Source: an uncultured Ruminococcus sp. (GTDB taxonomy: Bacteria; Bacillota; Clostridia; Oscillospirales; Ruminococcaceae). From it: 41,850 bases of DNA. This document shows positions 30,742 through 37,811 of this stretch, one piece after another (the stretch's first letter is position 1; each line of letters opens with the position of its first letter). Below the pieces are notes generated by a model, which worked only from the letters and a program-made list of their open reading frames with translations, did not search any database and was not told the DNA's origin. The DNA lies in contig UQAR01000009.1 in the NCBI GenBank assembly GCA_900539095.1, forward strand, positions 1 through 41,850, written 5' to 3'. Both the position numbers and the translations under genes were made by a program.

Positions 30742-31821
30742 ATGTACAAAACAGGGGAGCTTGTCTCTCAGCGTATCGAGAGCTATTGCCGTACTTGGCG
30801 TTTGTGGATAGAGAATGCAGAGGGCGTTATATCAGGCGACAGCATTATGTCTGCTGACAGCTCAATGCAGTCAACAAGCCTTTCCGATGACATCGAACTT
30901 GGAGCAGTATGTTCACAGTCATGGAATATGACCATAAGCGACACCAAAACAGCTTTTCTCGGCAAGGAATATGACACATATCTCTACCTTGTGGACTATG
31001 AAACTGACGGCATACTCGCAGACGAAAAAATACCAATGGGACGTTTCACCTGCGTAAAATCAAAGAAATCAGGCGGCAGCGTCCAGCTGACAATGGCGGA
31101 TAGACTGTACTTTTCGGATAAGCCATATGTACCGCATATTCCTATCCCAAACTGGAATAAAGCCGTTGAAGACGACATTTGCAGACAACTAGGCTTGCAG
31201 AACGGCAATGACTATACACAGGTGCGGCTGCTGCGTGATAAGAACGGCAGACGGCTAAGAGATAACAAAGGCAGACTGCTGTACTCAAAGTATTTCTACT
31301 TTGAGGTCGGCTCCGTGCCAAAAGACGTGACCATGCGGCAAATGCTGTCTTACCTTGCCTCAGCTCAGGGGCAGTTCGGGTATGTTGACAGGTACGGAAA
31401 GTACGTCCGAAAGTGGTATGGTAAGAGCGTGAAAACGTTGGATAACAACACGATAGACCTGCCTACTCTTAGCGAACGACAAAACGTTATCGTGGGCATT
31501 ATCTGCAAAGTCAGTGACGATGAAACGTTGTCGCTAGGCGTGACAGATACAACGCAGGGTAGAGTTTTGGAGTTTGAAAATCCATACATGACAAGCTCTC
31601 TCTTGCGGTCGCTTTGGCACAGACTGCAAGGCTTTTCGTGGTACACTACAGAATTGTATCACAGGCTTGGCGACCCACGTTTCGATATCGGGGACGTGGT
31701 GACTTATGACAGTGGCTCAGGGTCATATGACATACCAATAACAAATTTAGGATTTAACTTTGACGGCGGACTGAGTGCTGACATCTCAGCAGTGGGTCTG
31801 AGCGTTGAAGAACAGCTTTAA
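30742..31821 (+). CDS. Tail-tip/baseplate hub protein
   Basis: The 359-aa protein shows hub-like features of gp27/tail-associated proteins: IELGAVCSQSWNMTISD, KIPMGRFTC near residue 95, a DICRQLGLQNG helix, DVTMRQMLSYLASAQGQFGYVDRYGK (about 190-215), and PRFDIGDVVTYDSG near the end. It lies between the small tail protein and fibre genes. GGGGGGCG is upstream. It has no lysozyme or peptidase motif that I can see. Confidence 0.75.
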   Translation: MYKTGELVSQRIESYCRTWRLWIENAEGVISGDSIMSADSSMQSTSLSDDIELGAVCSQSWNMTISDTKTAFLGKEYDTYLYLVDYETDGILADEKIPMGRFTCVKSKKSGGSVQLTMADRLYFSDKPYVPHIPIPNWNKAVEDDICRQLGLQNGNDYTQVRLLRDKNGRRLRDNKGRLLYSKYFYFEVGSVPKDVTMRQMLSYLASAQGQFGYVDRYGKYVRKWYGKSVKTLDNNTIDLPTLSERQNVIVGIICKVSDDETLSLGVTDTTQGRVLEFENPYMTSSLLRSLWHRLQGFSWYTTELYHRLGDPRFDIGDVVTYDSGSGSYDIPITNLGFNFDGGLSADISAVGLSVEEQL

Positions 31822-31833
31822 GGAGGCAATCAA

Positions 31834-32268
31834 ATGGCTGAAAATATACAGGTGCAGGATATCACGGAGAACGATTATTCCATCCAGAAAGCAGGTGAGG
31901 AAGTTGACGCACTTCTTGACAAAGCGGCAACGATAGATGCAATGAGTAGTCAGCTTAACCATGTTGGTTCTATCGCTACAAGTACGAAAAGCACTGTGGA
32001 TAAAATTCACTTCGGAACGGTGGAGTATAAGCTGGCAAAGGCAAACTCAATGGTTCAGATACCTCTGAAACTCGGTTTCACACCTAAGCAGATCATACCT
32101 TCACTGAGAAAGTATGGTACGCCAAATCCATATCTGACGTTCTGTACTACTGTTGCGGAATACAGCGGCAGCTTAACATTCATCATTTGTATGGGAAAGA
32201 ATGACGGTCCGGAAATTTTAGATGTTCCAGCAGGAACATACTACGTTGACTATATAGCGATAGAATAA
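31834..32268 (+). CDS. Tail-tip protein, unknown
   Basis: The 144-aa protein has a helical N-terminus (IQKAGEEVDALLDKAATIDAMSS) that could trimerise and a beta-rich C-terminal domain (MVQIPLKLGFTPKQIIPSL... YVDYIAIE). The shape is like short fibre or head-binding units of siphovirus tips. AAGGAGG precedes the start. No family is recognised. Confidence 0.65.
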   Translation: MAENIQVQDITENDYSIQKAGEEVDALLDKAATIDAMSSQLNHVGSIATSTKSTVDKIHFGTVEYKLAKANSMVQIPLKLGFTPKQIIPSLRKYGTPNPYLTFCTTVAEYSGSLTFIICMGKNDGPEILDVPAGTYYVDYIAIE

Positions 32269-32279
32269 GAGGTGATTAA

Positions 32280-33245
32280 ATGACAATAACACTAAACGCA
32301 GACTATGACGTAGCCCTAAGCACAGCCCTGCTGGGCTACGTCGGCGAAACAAATGCTAGACCTGTGTCGGTCGAGGGCATGGAGGTAGACGGAGCAGACC
32401 GCTATGTGCTGACGATAGACTATGGCGATGGCGTGACGTATGAGGTCGATATCACAGGTGGCATATGGACGCCTACGGCAGATGTCTTGCGTTCAGCACA
32501 GACAGTATCGTGTCAGATATCAGCACGGAGATATGACAACGGTGCTTACACACTGGTGAAAAAATCGAAAATTTTCAGCCTACGGATAGGCCAGGCACTG
32601 ACCGACGGCGTTGCACCGATACCGTCACCAAGTGTGGCAGTTGATGCACTGGATAGAATGACGGCACTGGGAAACCGTATCACAGCCGACGTTCAGACAG
32701 CAAAGTCAGCCGCAGAAACAGCGACAACAGCGGCAGAGTTCGCAAAAAAATCAGCCACAGCCGCAGGAGTATCAGCCGATACCGCAGAACAGGCAGCAAG
32801 TCGTGCCGAAACCGCAAAGACATCTGCTGAAACGTCCGCTACGCAGGCAGAAACCGCCATGCAGGGTGCAGATACTGCACGTCAGCAGGCGGTCGCTGCA
32901 CAGAACAACGCTAAGATATCCGCAGACCTAGCGGCTAATGCGGCACAGCAGACAACAGCCGACAAGACCGCTACAGCAGGCTACGCACAGACCGCAAAGA
33001 CAGCAGCTGACAGTGCTGTGGCGGACAGGCAAGCGGTGCAGGATATGGCAACGCAGGTGACAGCCGACAAGGCTATTGTGGCAGAAAACGCCGCACAGGT
33101 CGCCACAGACCGCAAAGCCGCTGAGAACGCTGCACAGACAGCACAGGCGGTGGCTGATAATTTGTCAAAAAAAGATTTCACACTAAGGCTAAACGAAAAT
33201 AGCAGCGTGACGCTGATATATAAATCGGAAACGGAGGAATCATGA
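32280..33245 (+). CDS. Baseplate/fibre protein with Ala-rich coiled coil
   Basis: The 321-aa protein has an N-terminal beta domain (about 1-105) and then a long Ala/Thr/Gln-rich helical stalk (about 125-295), with repeats such as AKSAAETATTAAEFAKKSAT and AAQNNAKISADLAANAAQQT. Such alanine coiled coils form trimeric stalks in baseplate upper proteins and fibres. The last segment (FTLRLNENSSVTLIY) is beta. It overlaps the next gene by one base. Confidence 0.75.
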   Translation: MTITLNADYDVALSTALLGYVGETNARPVSVEGMEVDGADRYVLTIDYGDGVTYEVDITGGIWTPTADVLRSAQTVSCQISARRYDNGAYTLVKKSKIFSLRIGQALTDGVAPIPSPSVAVDALDRMTALGNRITADVQTAKSAAETATTAAEFAKKSATAAGVSADTAEQAASRAETAKTSAETSATQAETAMQGADTARQQAVAAQNNAKISADLAANAAQQTTADKTATAGYAQTAKTAADSAVADRQAVQDMATQVTADKAIVAENAAQVATDRKAAENAAQTAQAVADNLSKKDFTLRLNENSSVTLIYKSETEES

Positions 33246-34639
33246 TGGCAGAGACAATAGACCTTGTAAGAGACTCAACAATGCAGGAGACAAACCGCAT
33301 TTTGACCCTTATTGCAGGCAAAGAGGGCGGCTTTACGCCGAAAAGTTGGAAAGATGTGCAGCTCATTGTACGTCAAGGCTTGGCGAAAACGTATTTTTCA
33401 GTTGGCGACCAGTTTACGGTAGAAAAAGCTACCGCTATCAATGCGACCGTAGGAAACACCACTGGCGAAACGTCAGGAGTGACGTCAGCTACTGTAGATA
33501 TCAGTACTTTTGTAGCTCAGATAGGCACAGCACATAGTGACGATTACGAGTTCACTTATGACGGTGCAGCGTGGCACTATGGCGATACGGCGGTATCGCT
33601 TGCGGCGTATGGTATAACTGTAGCCGGAACAGCTAAGCTTGGCGACGCTGTCGTGGTACACGAAACGGCGTCTAAGATGATCGTTACTGTGCTTGGTATT
33701 GACCAGGACACACCGGCAGAACCTCAGCTGGAGCACTCGCTGACGCTTGGTTGGCAGGACTGCTATGCTGAGTTGCAGTATGACGGCACAGAAACTTTGT
33801 TCGCTTTTCCTGATGGCTTAGCTGCTGGTACATATCATTTCACTATCGACAGCACCTACGATACCACAAACAACGATTACAGCGGATATCAGTTCACGCT
33901 GACGAAAGCTATCCCTCAGAATGGTGTGATAATGTTTCCCTGGGTCTACAACACGAAAGCGTCAACCACAAAGGTATCAAGCTATGCAAGTACATCTGCC
34001 ACATCGTCATTGGAGACAGTATCGGTGACCAACGGTACAGACGGAACGAGTCTCGGCAATGCTACGGTTGCAGGCACACCTGAAAGCAGTATCAACAGCA
34101 TACACAGAGCAAGATATGGCTCTAACAACTGGAAAGAATCTGCTATGAGACAGCTTATCAACAGCGGCAAGGTTGCTGGGCAGGTATGGACACCGCAGAC
34201 TAAGTATGACAGACCGCCAAACTGGGTGACAAGCACAGCTGGTTTCCTGTATGGTATGGATCCCGACTTCGTAAGCGTTATCGGCAAGGTCAAGAAGAGA
34301 ACGGCAAAGAATGTTGCCAATGAGGGCGGCGAATATGAGGACAGCGTTGAGGAAGTGTTCTTGCTGTCACGGTCTGAGGTGTATGCAGGCAATGAGAGTA
34401 ACATCAACGAGGGTGGTCCGTATGATTACTTCAAGGACTTTTCCGACTCGGCAGCTGCAACTGCTGGTAAGGATACCAACAGAATTAAGTACAGAAACAA
34501 TAGTGCAAAAAACTGGTTGCTGCGAAGTCCCGACGTCGGCTACGCCAACGGCGTGCGTGTCATCTATCCGTCAGGAGAGTTGAACAGCTACAGTGCGTAC
34601 GGTGCTTACGGAGTCGCCCCAGCTTGTTGCATCGTGTGA
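33245..34639 (+). CDS. Tail-tip receptor-binding protein with DUF6273/lectin-like C-terminus
   Basis: The start at 33245 is favoured because GGAGG lies 7 bases upstream; an ATG three bases earlier is possible. The 464-aa protein has an N-terminal attachment helix, a Thr/Ser-rich beta middle and, from about residue 220, a C-terminal domain of the DUF6273 kind: YGSNNWKESAMRQLINSG, FLLSRSEVYAG, NWLLRSP and YGVAPACCIV. Such domains have the C-type lectin fold used by variable proteins of diversity-generating retroelements. Codons 34532-34552 form seven NNC codons in a row, as AAC mutagenesis would leave. No reverse transcriptase or template repeat is in the window. It probably binds the host surface. 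Confidence 0.75.
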   Translation: MAETIDLVRDSTMQETNRILTLIAGKEGGFTPKSWKDVQLIVRQGLAKTYFSVGDQFTVEKATAINATVGNTTGETSGVTSATVDISTFVAQIGTAHSDDYEFTYDGAAWHYGDTAVSLAAYGITVAGTAKLGDAVVVHETASKMIVTVLGIDQDTPAEPQLEHSLTLGWQDCYAELQYDGTETLFAFPDGLAAGTYHFTIDSTYDTTNNDYSGYQFTLTKAIPQNGVIMFPWVYNTKASTTKVSSYASTSATSSLETVSVTNGTDGTSLGNATVAGTPESSINSIHRARYGSNNWKESAMRQLINSGKVAGQVWTPQTKYDRPPNWVTSTAGFLYGMDPDFVSVIGKVKKRTAKNVANEGGEYEDSVEEVFLLSRSEVYAGNESNINEGGPYDYFKDFSDSAAATAGKDTNRIKYRNNSAKNWLLRSPDVGYANGVRVIYPSGELNSYSAYGAYGVAPACCIV

Positions 34640-34657
34640 TGTGAGAGGAGGATAATC

Positions 34658-34834
34658 ATGTTTAAATATAGTCCAGTAAAAAAGCAGATAATCGAAGAAA
34701 GAAACAAAAACGCAGTGCTCAGGTCGACAAATGCCGAACTGACTGCGAATGTGGACTACCTGTCTATGATGTGCGGTGTGGAGTTGGACGATGAAAGCGA
34801 GGAGGTATGTGAAGATGAGCAAGAACTATCATAA
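34658..34834 (+). CDS. Small phage protein, 58 aa
   Basis: The frame encodes MFKYSPVKKQIIEERNKNAV to CEDEQELS. GAGAGGAGGATAATC is upstream. It is a helical, acidic-tailed protein between the receptor-binding gene and XkdX, where many phages have a similarly small gene (the XkdW-like place). It overlaps the next gene by 20 bases. Confidence 0.65.
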   Translation: MFKYSPVKKQIIEERNKNAVLRSTNAELTANVDYLSMMCGVELDDESEEVCEDEQELS

Positions 34835-34964
34835 AGTCAAAGACTACTATGATCGTGGGCTGTGGTCGTCAGAAAGGGTCTATAACGCCGTTGGCAAGTG
34901 GATAACGGCTGAGGAGTATGAGGAAATCACGAGGGAAAAGTATGAAAGGGAGAAACAGAAATGA
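34815..34964 (+). CDS. XkdX family protein
   Basis: The start at 34815 follows GAGGAGG. The 49-aa product (KVKDYYDRGLWSSERVYNAV, then GKWITAEEYEEIT) fits the XkdX family, short proteins found before holins in PBSX-like phages. The family's function is unknown. Its stop overlaps the holin start (ATGA). Confidence 0.85.
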   Translation: MSKNYHKVKDYYDRGLWSSERVYNAVGKWITAEEYEEITREKYEREKQK

Positions 34965-35416
34965 AAGAAAACACAACAAAAATAATCATATCAGCAATAG
35001 CCGCAGGGCTGTCAGCATATTTTCGTGTTATGGCGATACCTATAGTCATTCTGGTGCTTGTGATGATCATTGATTATATAACAGGAATGTGGAAAGCATG
35101 GAATAGGGGCGAGTTGTCAAGCCGTGTCGGTCTTAAAGGGCTTTTCAAGAAAGTTGGGTACATATTTGTGGTGGCAGTGTCAGGCGTGCTTGATTGGCTC
35201 TTTATCTCAGGACTTTCACAGATAGGCATTGAAGTAAACGTCAGCTTTTACTTCGGTCTTATCGTGACGATATGGTTTATCATCAACGAGTGTATTTCTA
35301 TCTTGGAAAATCTTGCGGTGATAGGTATACCATTGCCGTCATTCTTGGTGAAGATCGTACACAAGCTTAAAATCACAGTTGAAAACAAAGTGGATACAAA
35401 CGAAAGCGAGGAATAG
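34961..35416 (+). CDS. Holin (phage holin 4 / toxin-secretion type)
   Basis: The 151-aa membrane protein has about four hydrophobic helices (IIISAIAAGLSAYF, IPIVILVLVMIIDYITGMW, VGYIFVVAVSGVLDWLF, FGLIVTIWFIINECISILE). The DYITGMWKAW and LSSRVGLKGLFKKV motifs are typical of the holin 4 family. It makes the hole that lets the endolysin reach the cell wall. The endolysin gene follows 3 bases after the stop. Confidence 0.92.
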   Translation: MKENTTKIIISAIAAGLSAYFRVMAIPIVILVLVMIIDYITGMWKAWNRGELSSRVGLKGLFKKVGYIFVVAVSGVLDWLFISGLSQIGIEVNVSFYFGLIVTIWFIINECISILENLAVIGIPLPSFLVKIVHKLKITVENKVDTNESEE

Positions 35417-35419
35417 AAA

Positions 35420-36100
35420 ATGACATATGATGAGTTTATCAAAAAGCACAATGGTGTAGCTGTTAACTATGACGGTGCAGCAGGCAAACAGTGTGTAGAC
35501 CTTGCAACGGCATATTTTAACGAGGTTTTCAGTTCAGGTATCAAGAATTTCTGGTATGACGCTCACCATTTTTGGGATTTGTTCGACAAGAACACTTGGC
35601 TGAAAACGAATTTCACAAAGATAAAAAACACGCCAAGTTTAGTGCCGAAAAAGGGTGATGTAGCGATATGGTCAGGCACGTTGAATGGCGGCTGGGGTCA
35701 CATAGCAATCTGCACGGGAGAGGGCAACACGAGTTATTTTTATTCGTATGACCAAAACTGGAGCGGAAAAGCCTGCACTAAGGTCAAGCATAATTATGAC
35801 CACATTGCAGGCTTCCTGAGACCAAAGAACCAGAGCAAGATAAGTGCGAAAGTGCTTGACAAGACAGGCTACAAGCAGGGCAACAAAACAAACGGTGTGC
35901 TTGCACTCAAGGAGCTGCTGCTTATTGCAAAGGCGGTCAAACTCCACAGTGTGGGCATGGACAAGAACGGCACATATGGTACAGGCACAGCAAAAGCCGT
36001 GAATGCTTTGCTGAAAAAGTGGGGGTATTACGAAAACGGCATTGCAGGTGTGAACTTCATCAAGAAACTCAGCAACGAGATTACAAAGAAGATAAAGTAG
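35420..36100 (+). CDS. Endolysin with CHAP domain
   Basis: The 226-aa lysin has an N-terminal CHAP amidase/endopeptidase: catalytic Cys in GKQCVDLATAYFNE (about residue 25) and His in GGWGHIAICTG (about residue 94), with PKKGDVAIW between them. A C-terminal part (about 145-226: ANALLKK-type helix, KWGYYENGIAG) resembles peptidoglycan-binding modules that target the cell wall. No signal peptide is seen, so export depends on the holin. Confidence 0.92.
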   Translation: MTYDEFIKKHNGVAVNYDGAAGKQCVDLATAYFNEVFSSGIKNFWYDAHHFWDLFDKNTWLKTNFTKIKNTPSLVPKKGDVAIWSGTLNGGWGHIAICTGEGNTSYFYSYDQNWSGKACTKVKHNYDHIAGFLRPKNQSKISAKVLDKTGYKQGNKTNGVLALKELLLIAKAVKLHSVGMDKNGTYGTGTAKAVNALLKKWGYYENGIAGVNFIKKLSNEITKKIK

Positions 36101-36110
36101 GTAGAATTTC

Positions 36111-36145
36111 AGCCGACAGGGATTATTCCTTGTCGGCTGTTTTTG
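36111..36145 (+). terminator. Terminator of the late operon
   Basis: AGCCGACA (36111-36118) pairs with TGTCGGCT (36131-36138), with inner pairing, followed by a T5 tract. It closes the structural/lysis operon. Confidence 0.85.
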
Positions 36146-36235
36146 TTATGAAGTACCAAAGCACTATGTTCTATTGCTGATAACTGCTGATTAAAGTAAC
36201 ATCAACAATTTAGGAAAACTTTTTTGAAAAATCAC

Positions 36236-36264
36236 TTGACAAAGTTCTATTGATGTGTTATAAT
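36236..36264 (+). promoter_or_regulatory. Promoter of the right-end XRE/ImmA pair
   Basis: Perfect TTGACA (36236-36241), 17-base spacer, perfect TATAAT (36259-36264), 28 bases before the ATG. It makes the pair independent of the late operon, so it is likely active in the lysogen. Confidence 0.85.
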
Positions 36265-36291
36265 ACTATCATCGAAGGGAGGGCGTAAAAG

Positions 36292-36648
36292 ATGTTGACA
36301 GAAATCGGCAAGTTTCTCAGAAGATATCGTATTGACAATGGTCTCCTGCTTAAGGATATGGCTGGTAAAGTTGGAGTTACATCAGCCTACTTGTCTGCTG
36401 TTGAAAATGGCAAGAAACGGCCAACCGAAGATTTAGTGGGTAAGATCATAAACGCTTACGATTTGGATTCGGAAAAGGCAACAGAGCTTAAGGAAGCTTA
36501 TTTCCGGAGCGTAAACGAAATCTCAATTAGCACAGCAGGGTATTCGACCGAGCAAACAAATTTGGGACTTATCTTTGCACGGAAGATTGACTCGCTTACA
36601 AGTGATGAGATTAACAGCTTGATTAAAATTTTAAATAATAAGAGGTGA
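36292..36648 (+). CDS. XRE family regulator, right-end module
   Basis: The 118-aa protein has a helix-turn-helix at about 6-60 (LLLKDMAGKVGVTSAYLSAVENGKK) and a C-terminal tail ending SDEINSLIKILNNKR. It differs from the main repressor in the recognition helix (SAYLSAVENGKKRP). With the following ImmA-type protease it forms a regulator/peptidase pair. Such pairs lie in phages and toxin-antitoxin-like loci. GAAGGGAGGG precedes the start. Confidence 0.85.
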   Translation: MLTEIGKFLRRYRIDNGLLLKDMAGKVGVTSAYLSAVENGKKRPTEDLVGKIINAYDLDSEKATELKEAYFRSVNEISISTAGYSTEQTNLGLIFARKIDSLTSDEINSLIKILNNKR

Positions 36649-36654
36649 TCGCTA

Positions 36655-37185
36655 TTGAATCAAGTTATTGCAGAACCTATGAGTACGAAGAATATTCTGT
36701 TTTTAACTAATACTCTTCGCAAAAAGTTTAACTTATACGATTGTACATATTTCCCAATCGTTGAGTTCATAGAGACTGTGTTACCAGAAATAGACCCGAA
36801 GTTTTCATACTTGTATGTCGATAAAGCTGAAATGCCTGACACATACGCATATTTTGATAATGAAACAAAAGTTATGGTTATTCGTGAAGATGTTTATGAG
36901 AGAGCGTTAAATGGTAGTGGACGTGATAGGTTTACATTGGCACACGAACTAGGACATTATGTTCTCCATAGTTCAGGTGTGCAGTTATGTAGGAGTGACG
37001 GCGGACGTGTTGTTACATATTGTGACCCAGAGTGGCAGGCTAACACATTTGCAAGCAAGTTGCTTATGCCGGATCATCTAATATACACGCTGACACCGTC
37101 AGAAATCTCAAAAGAATTTGGCACGTCTTATCAGGCAGCAGAAATTGCTCTGTATAAAGCAAAAAAAGCCAAGCTCGCAACTTGA
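36655..37185 (+). CDS. ImmA/IrrE-family metallopeptidase, right-end module
   Basis: The 176-aa protein starts with TTG after AGAGGTGATC. It has the zinc motif HELGH (about residues 99-103) in FTLAHELGHYVLHSS, then the downstream EWQANTFASKLLMP motif (about 138-151), which supplies the third metal ligand (Glu). The length is normal for the family. It probably cleaves the XRE protein encoded just upstream, which would relieve repression on a signal. It may be a moron or defence-linked pair, since it sits between the lysis genes and attR. Confidence 0.88.
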   Translation: MNQVIAEPMSTKNILFLTNTLRKKFNLYDCTYFPIVEFIETVLPEIDPKFSYLYVDKAEMPDTYAYFDNETKVMVIREDVYERALNGSGRDRFTLAHELGHYVLHSSGVQLCRSDGGRVVTYCDPEWQANTFASKLLMPDHLIYTLTPSEISKEFGTSYQAAEIALYKAKKAKLAT

Positions 37186-37310
37186 CTTTTCATACCACTT
37201 GCTATCGAAACTGTGTTTGTCAGCAATGTATTCTCAACAATTACATTATATCATAGTTCTTTCGAGTTTGCAAGGGGTTTTATAAACTTTTTTGCAAAGG
37301 GGGAATGTCT

Positions 37311-37424
37311 ATGTACATTTTCACGGCGTATATTACGACGAAAGATGGACGCAGACTCTATGCTAAACAATATGGCATGAAGGCGTTCCGTATCTGGATT
37401 GATGACGACATGGTAAAAAATTAA
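37311..37424 (+). CDS. Small protein near attR, 37 aa
   Basis: The frame encodes MYIFTAYITTKDGRRLYAKQ and ends WIDDDMVKN; AAAGGGGG is 7 bases upstream. Small proteins of this form occur at the right ends of Clostridia mobile elements, as I recall. The function is unknown. I see no other gene between 37186 and 37634. Confidence 0.6.
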   Translation: MYIFTAYITTKDGRRLYAKQYGMKAFRIWIDDDMVKN

Positions 37425-37462
37425 TATAGACAGTATGTGAGCTGACAACATACTTCTGCAAC

Positions 37463-37514
37463 AATTAAACCAGCCGTCTCGGACTTTTATGGGTCTGAGG
37501 CGGCTGAAATTGTT
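37463..37514. terminator. Long hairpin near attR
   Basis: CAGCCGTCTCGGAC (37471-37484) pairs with GTCTGAGGCGGCTG (37493-37506), with two G-U pairs on the plus strand. Flanking AACAATT and AATTGTT lengthen it, and TTTT follows. It probably ends plus-strand transcription before attR. Confidence 0.65.
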
Positions 37515-37577
37515 TTAAAACCACTGCATTTTATTTGATTTTTTGCCACTTTGACCTATCTTCAAGGACGGTTTGAA

Positions 37578-37595
37578 CGTACAGCTGACGTGCAA
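37578..37595. repeat. Candidate integrase arm-type repeats, right end
   Basis: CGTACAG (37578-37584) and CGTGCAA (37589-37595) resemble the CGTACAA pair near attL. They lie about 40 bases inside attR. Integrase binding is inference. Confidence 0.35.
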
Positions 37596-37634
37596 TAAGT
37601 CACGAAAACGGCGTATCTTCGTTGTTTTTATGAA

Positions 37635-37680
37635 CTTGGTAAGGACGAGGTCACCGGTTCAAGCCCGGTTAGCAGCTCCA
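37635..37680 (+). repeat. attR core (46-bp direct repeat)
   Basis: The 46 bases repeat the 3' part of tRNA-Thr (2718-2763) perfectly, including CCA. It is not a functional tRNA since the 5' half is missing. This was the original 3' end of the host gene before integration. Confidence 0.95.
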
Positions 37681-37688
37681 ATGCATAT

Positions 37689-37719
37689 CCGCTTTACGTC
37701 AAGTAAGGCGGTTTTTTTT
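37689..37719 (+). terminator. Original host tRNA-Thr terminator
   Basis: CCGCTTTA (37689-37696) pairs with TAAGGCGG (37704-37711, one G-U), followed by T8. It lies 8 bases after the attR core, where the tRNA gene ended before the phage displaced it. Confidence 0.8.
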
Positions 37720-37724
37720 GTGCG

Positions 37725-37762
37725 AAAATAAGAGAGCGAACTCTTTGAAAGAAATCGCTCTC
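37725..37762 (-). terminator. Terminator of the sigma-fusion gene
   Basis: GAGAGCGA (37732-37739) pairs with TCGCTCTC (37755-37762); on the minus strand a T-rich tract follows. It lies 50 bases after the stop codon. Confidence 0.65.
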
Positions 37763-37811
37763 ATTGTTGATACATTTAATCTGAGGTAGATATGACTAGC
37801 TCATGGGGAAA

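Noticed and set aside
37251..37451. 66-aa minus-strand frame opposite the 37-aa gene
   Set aside because: No ribosome site; the plus-strand frame has AAAGGGGG and a sensible composition.
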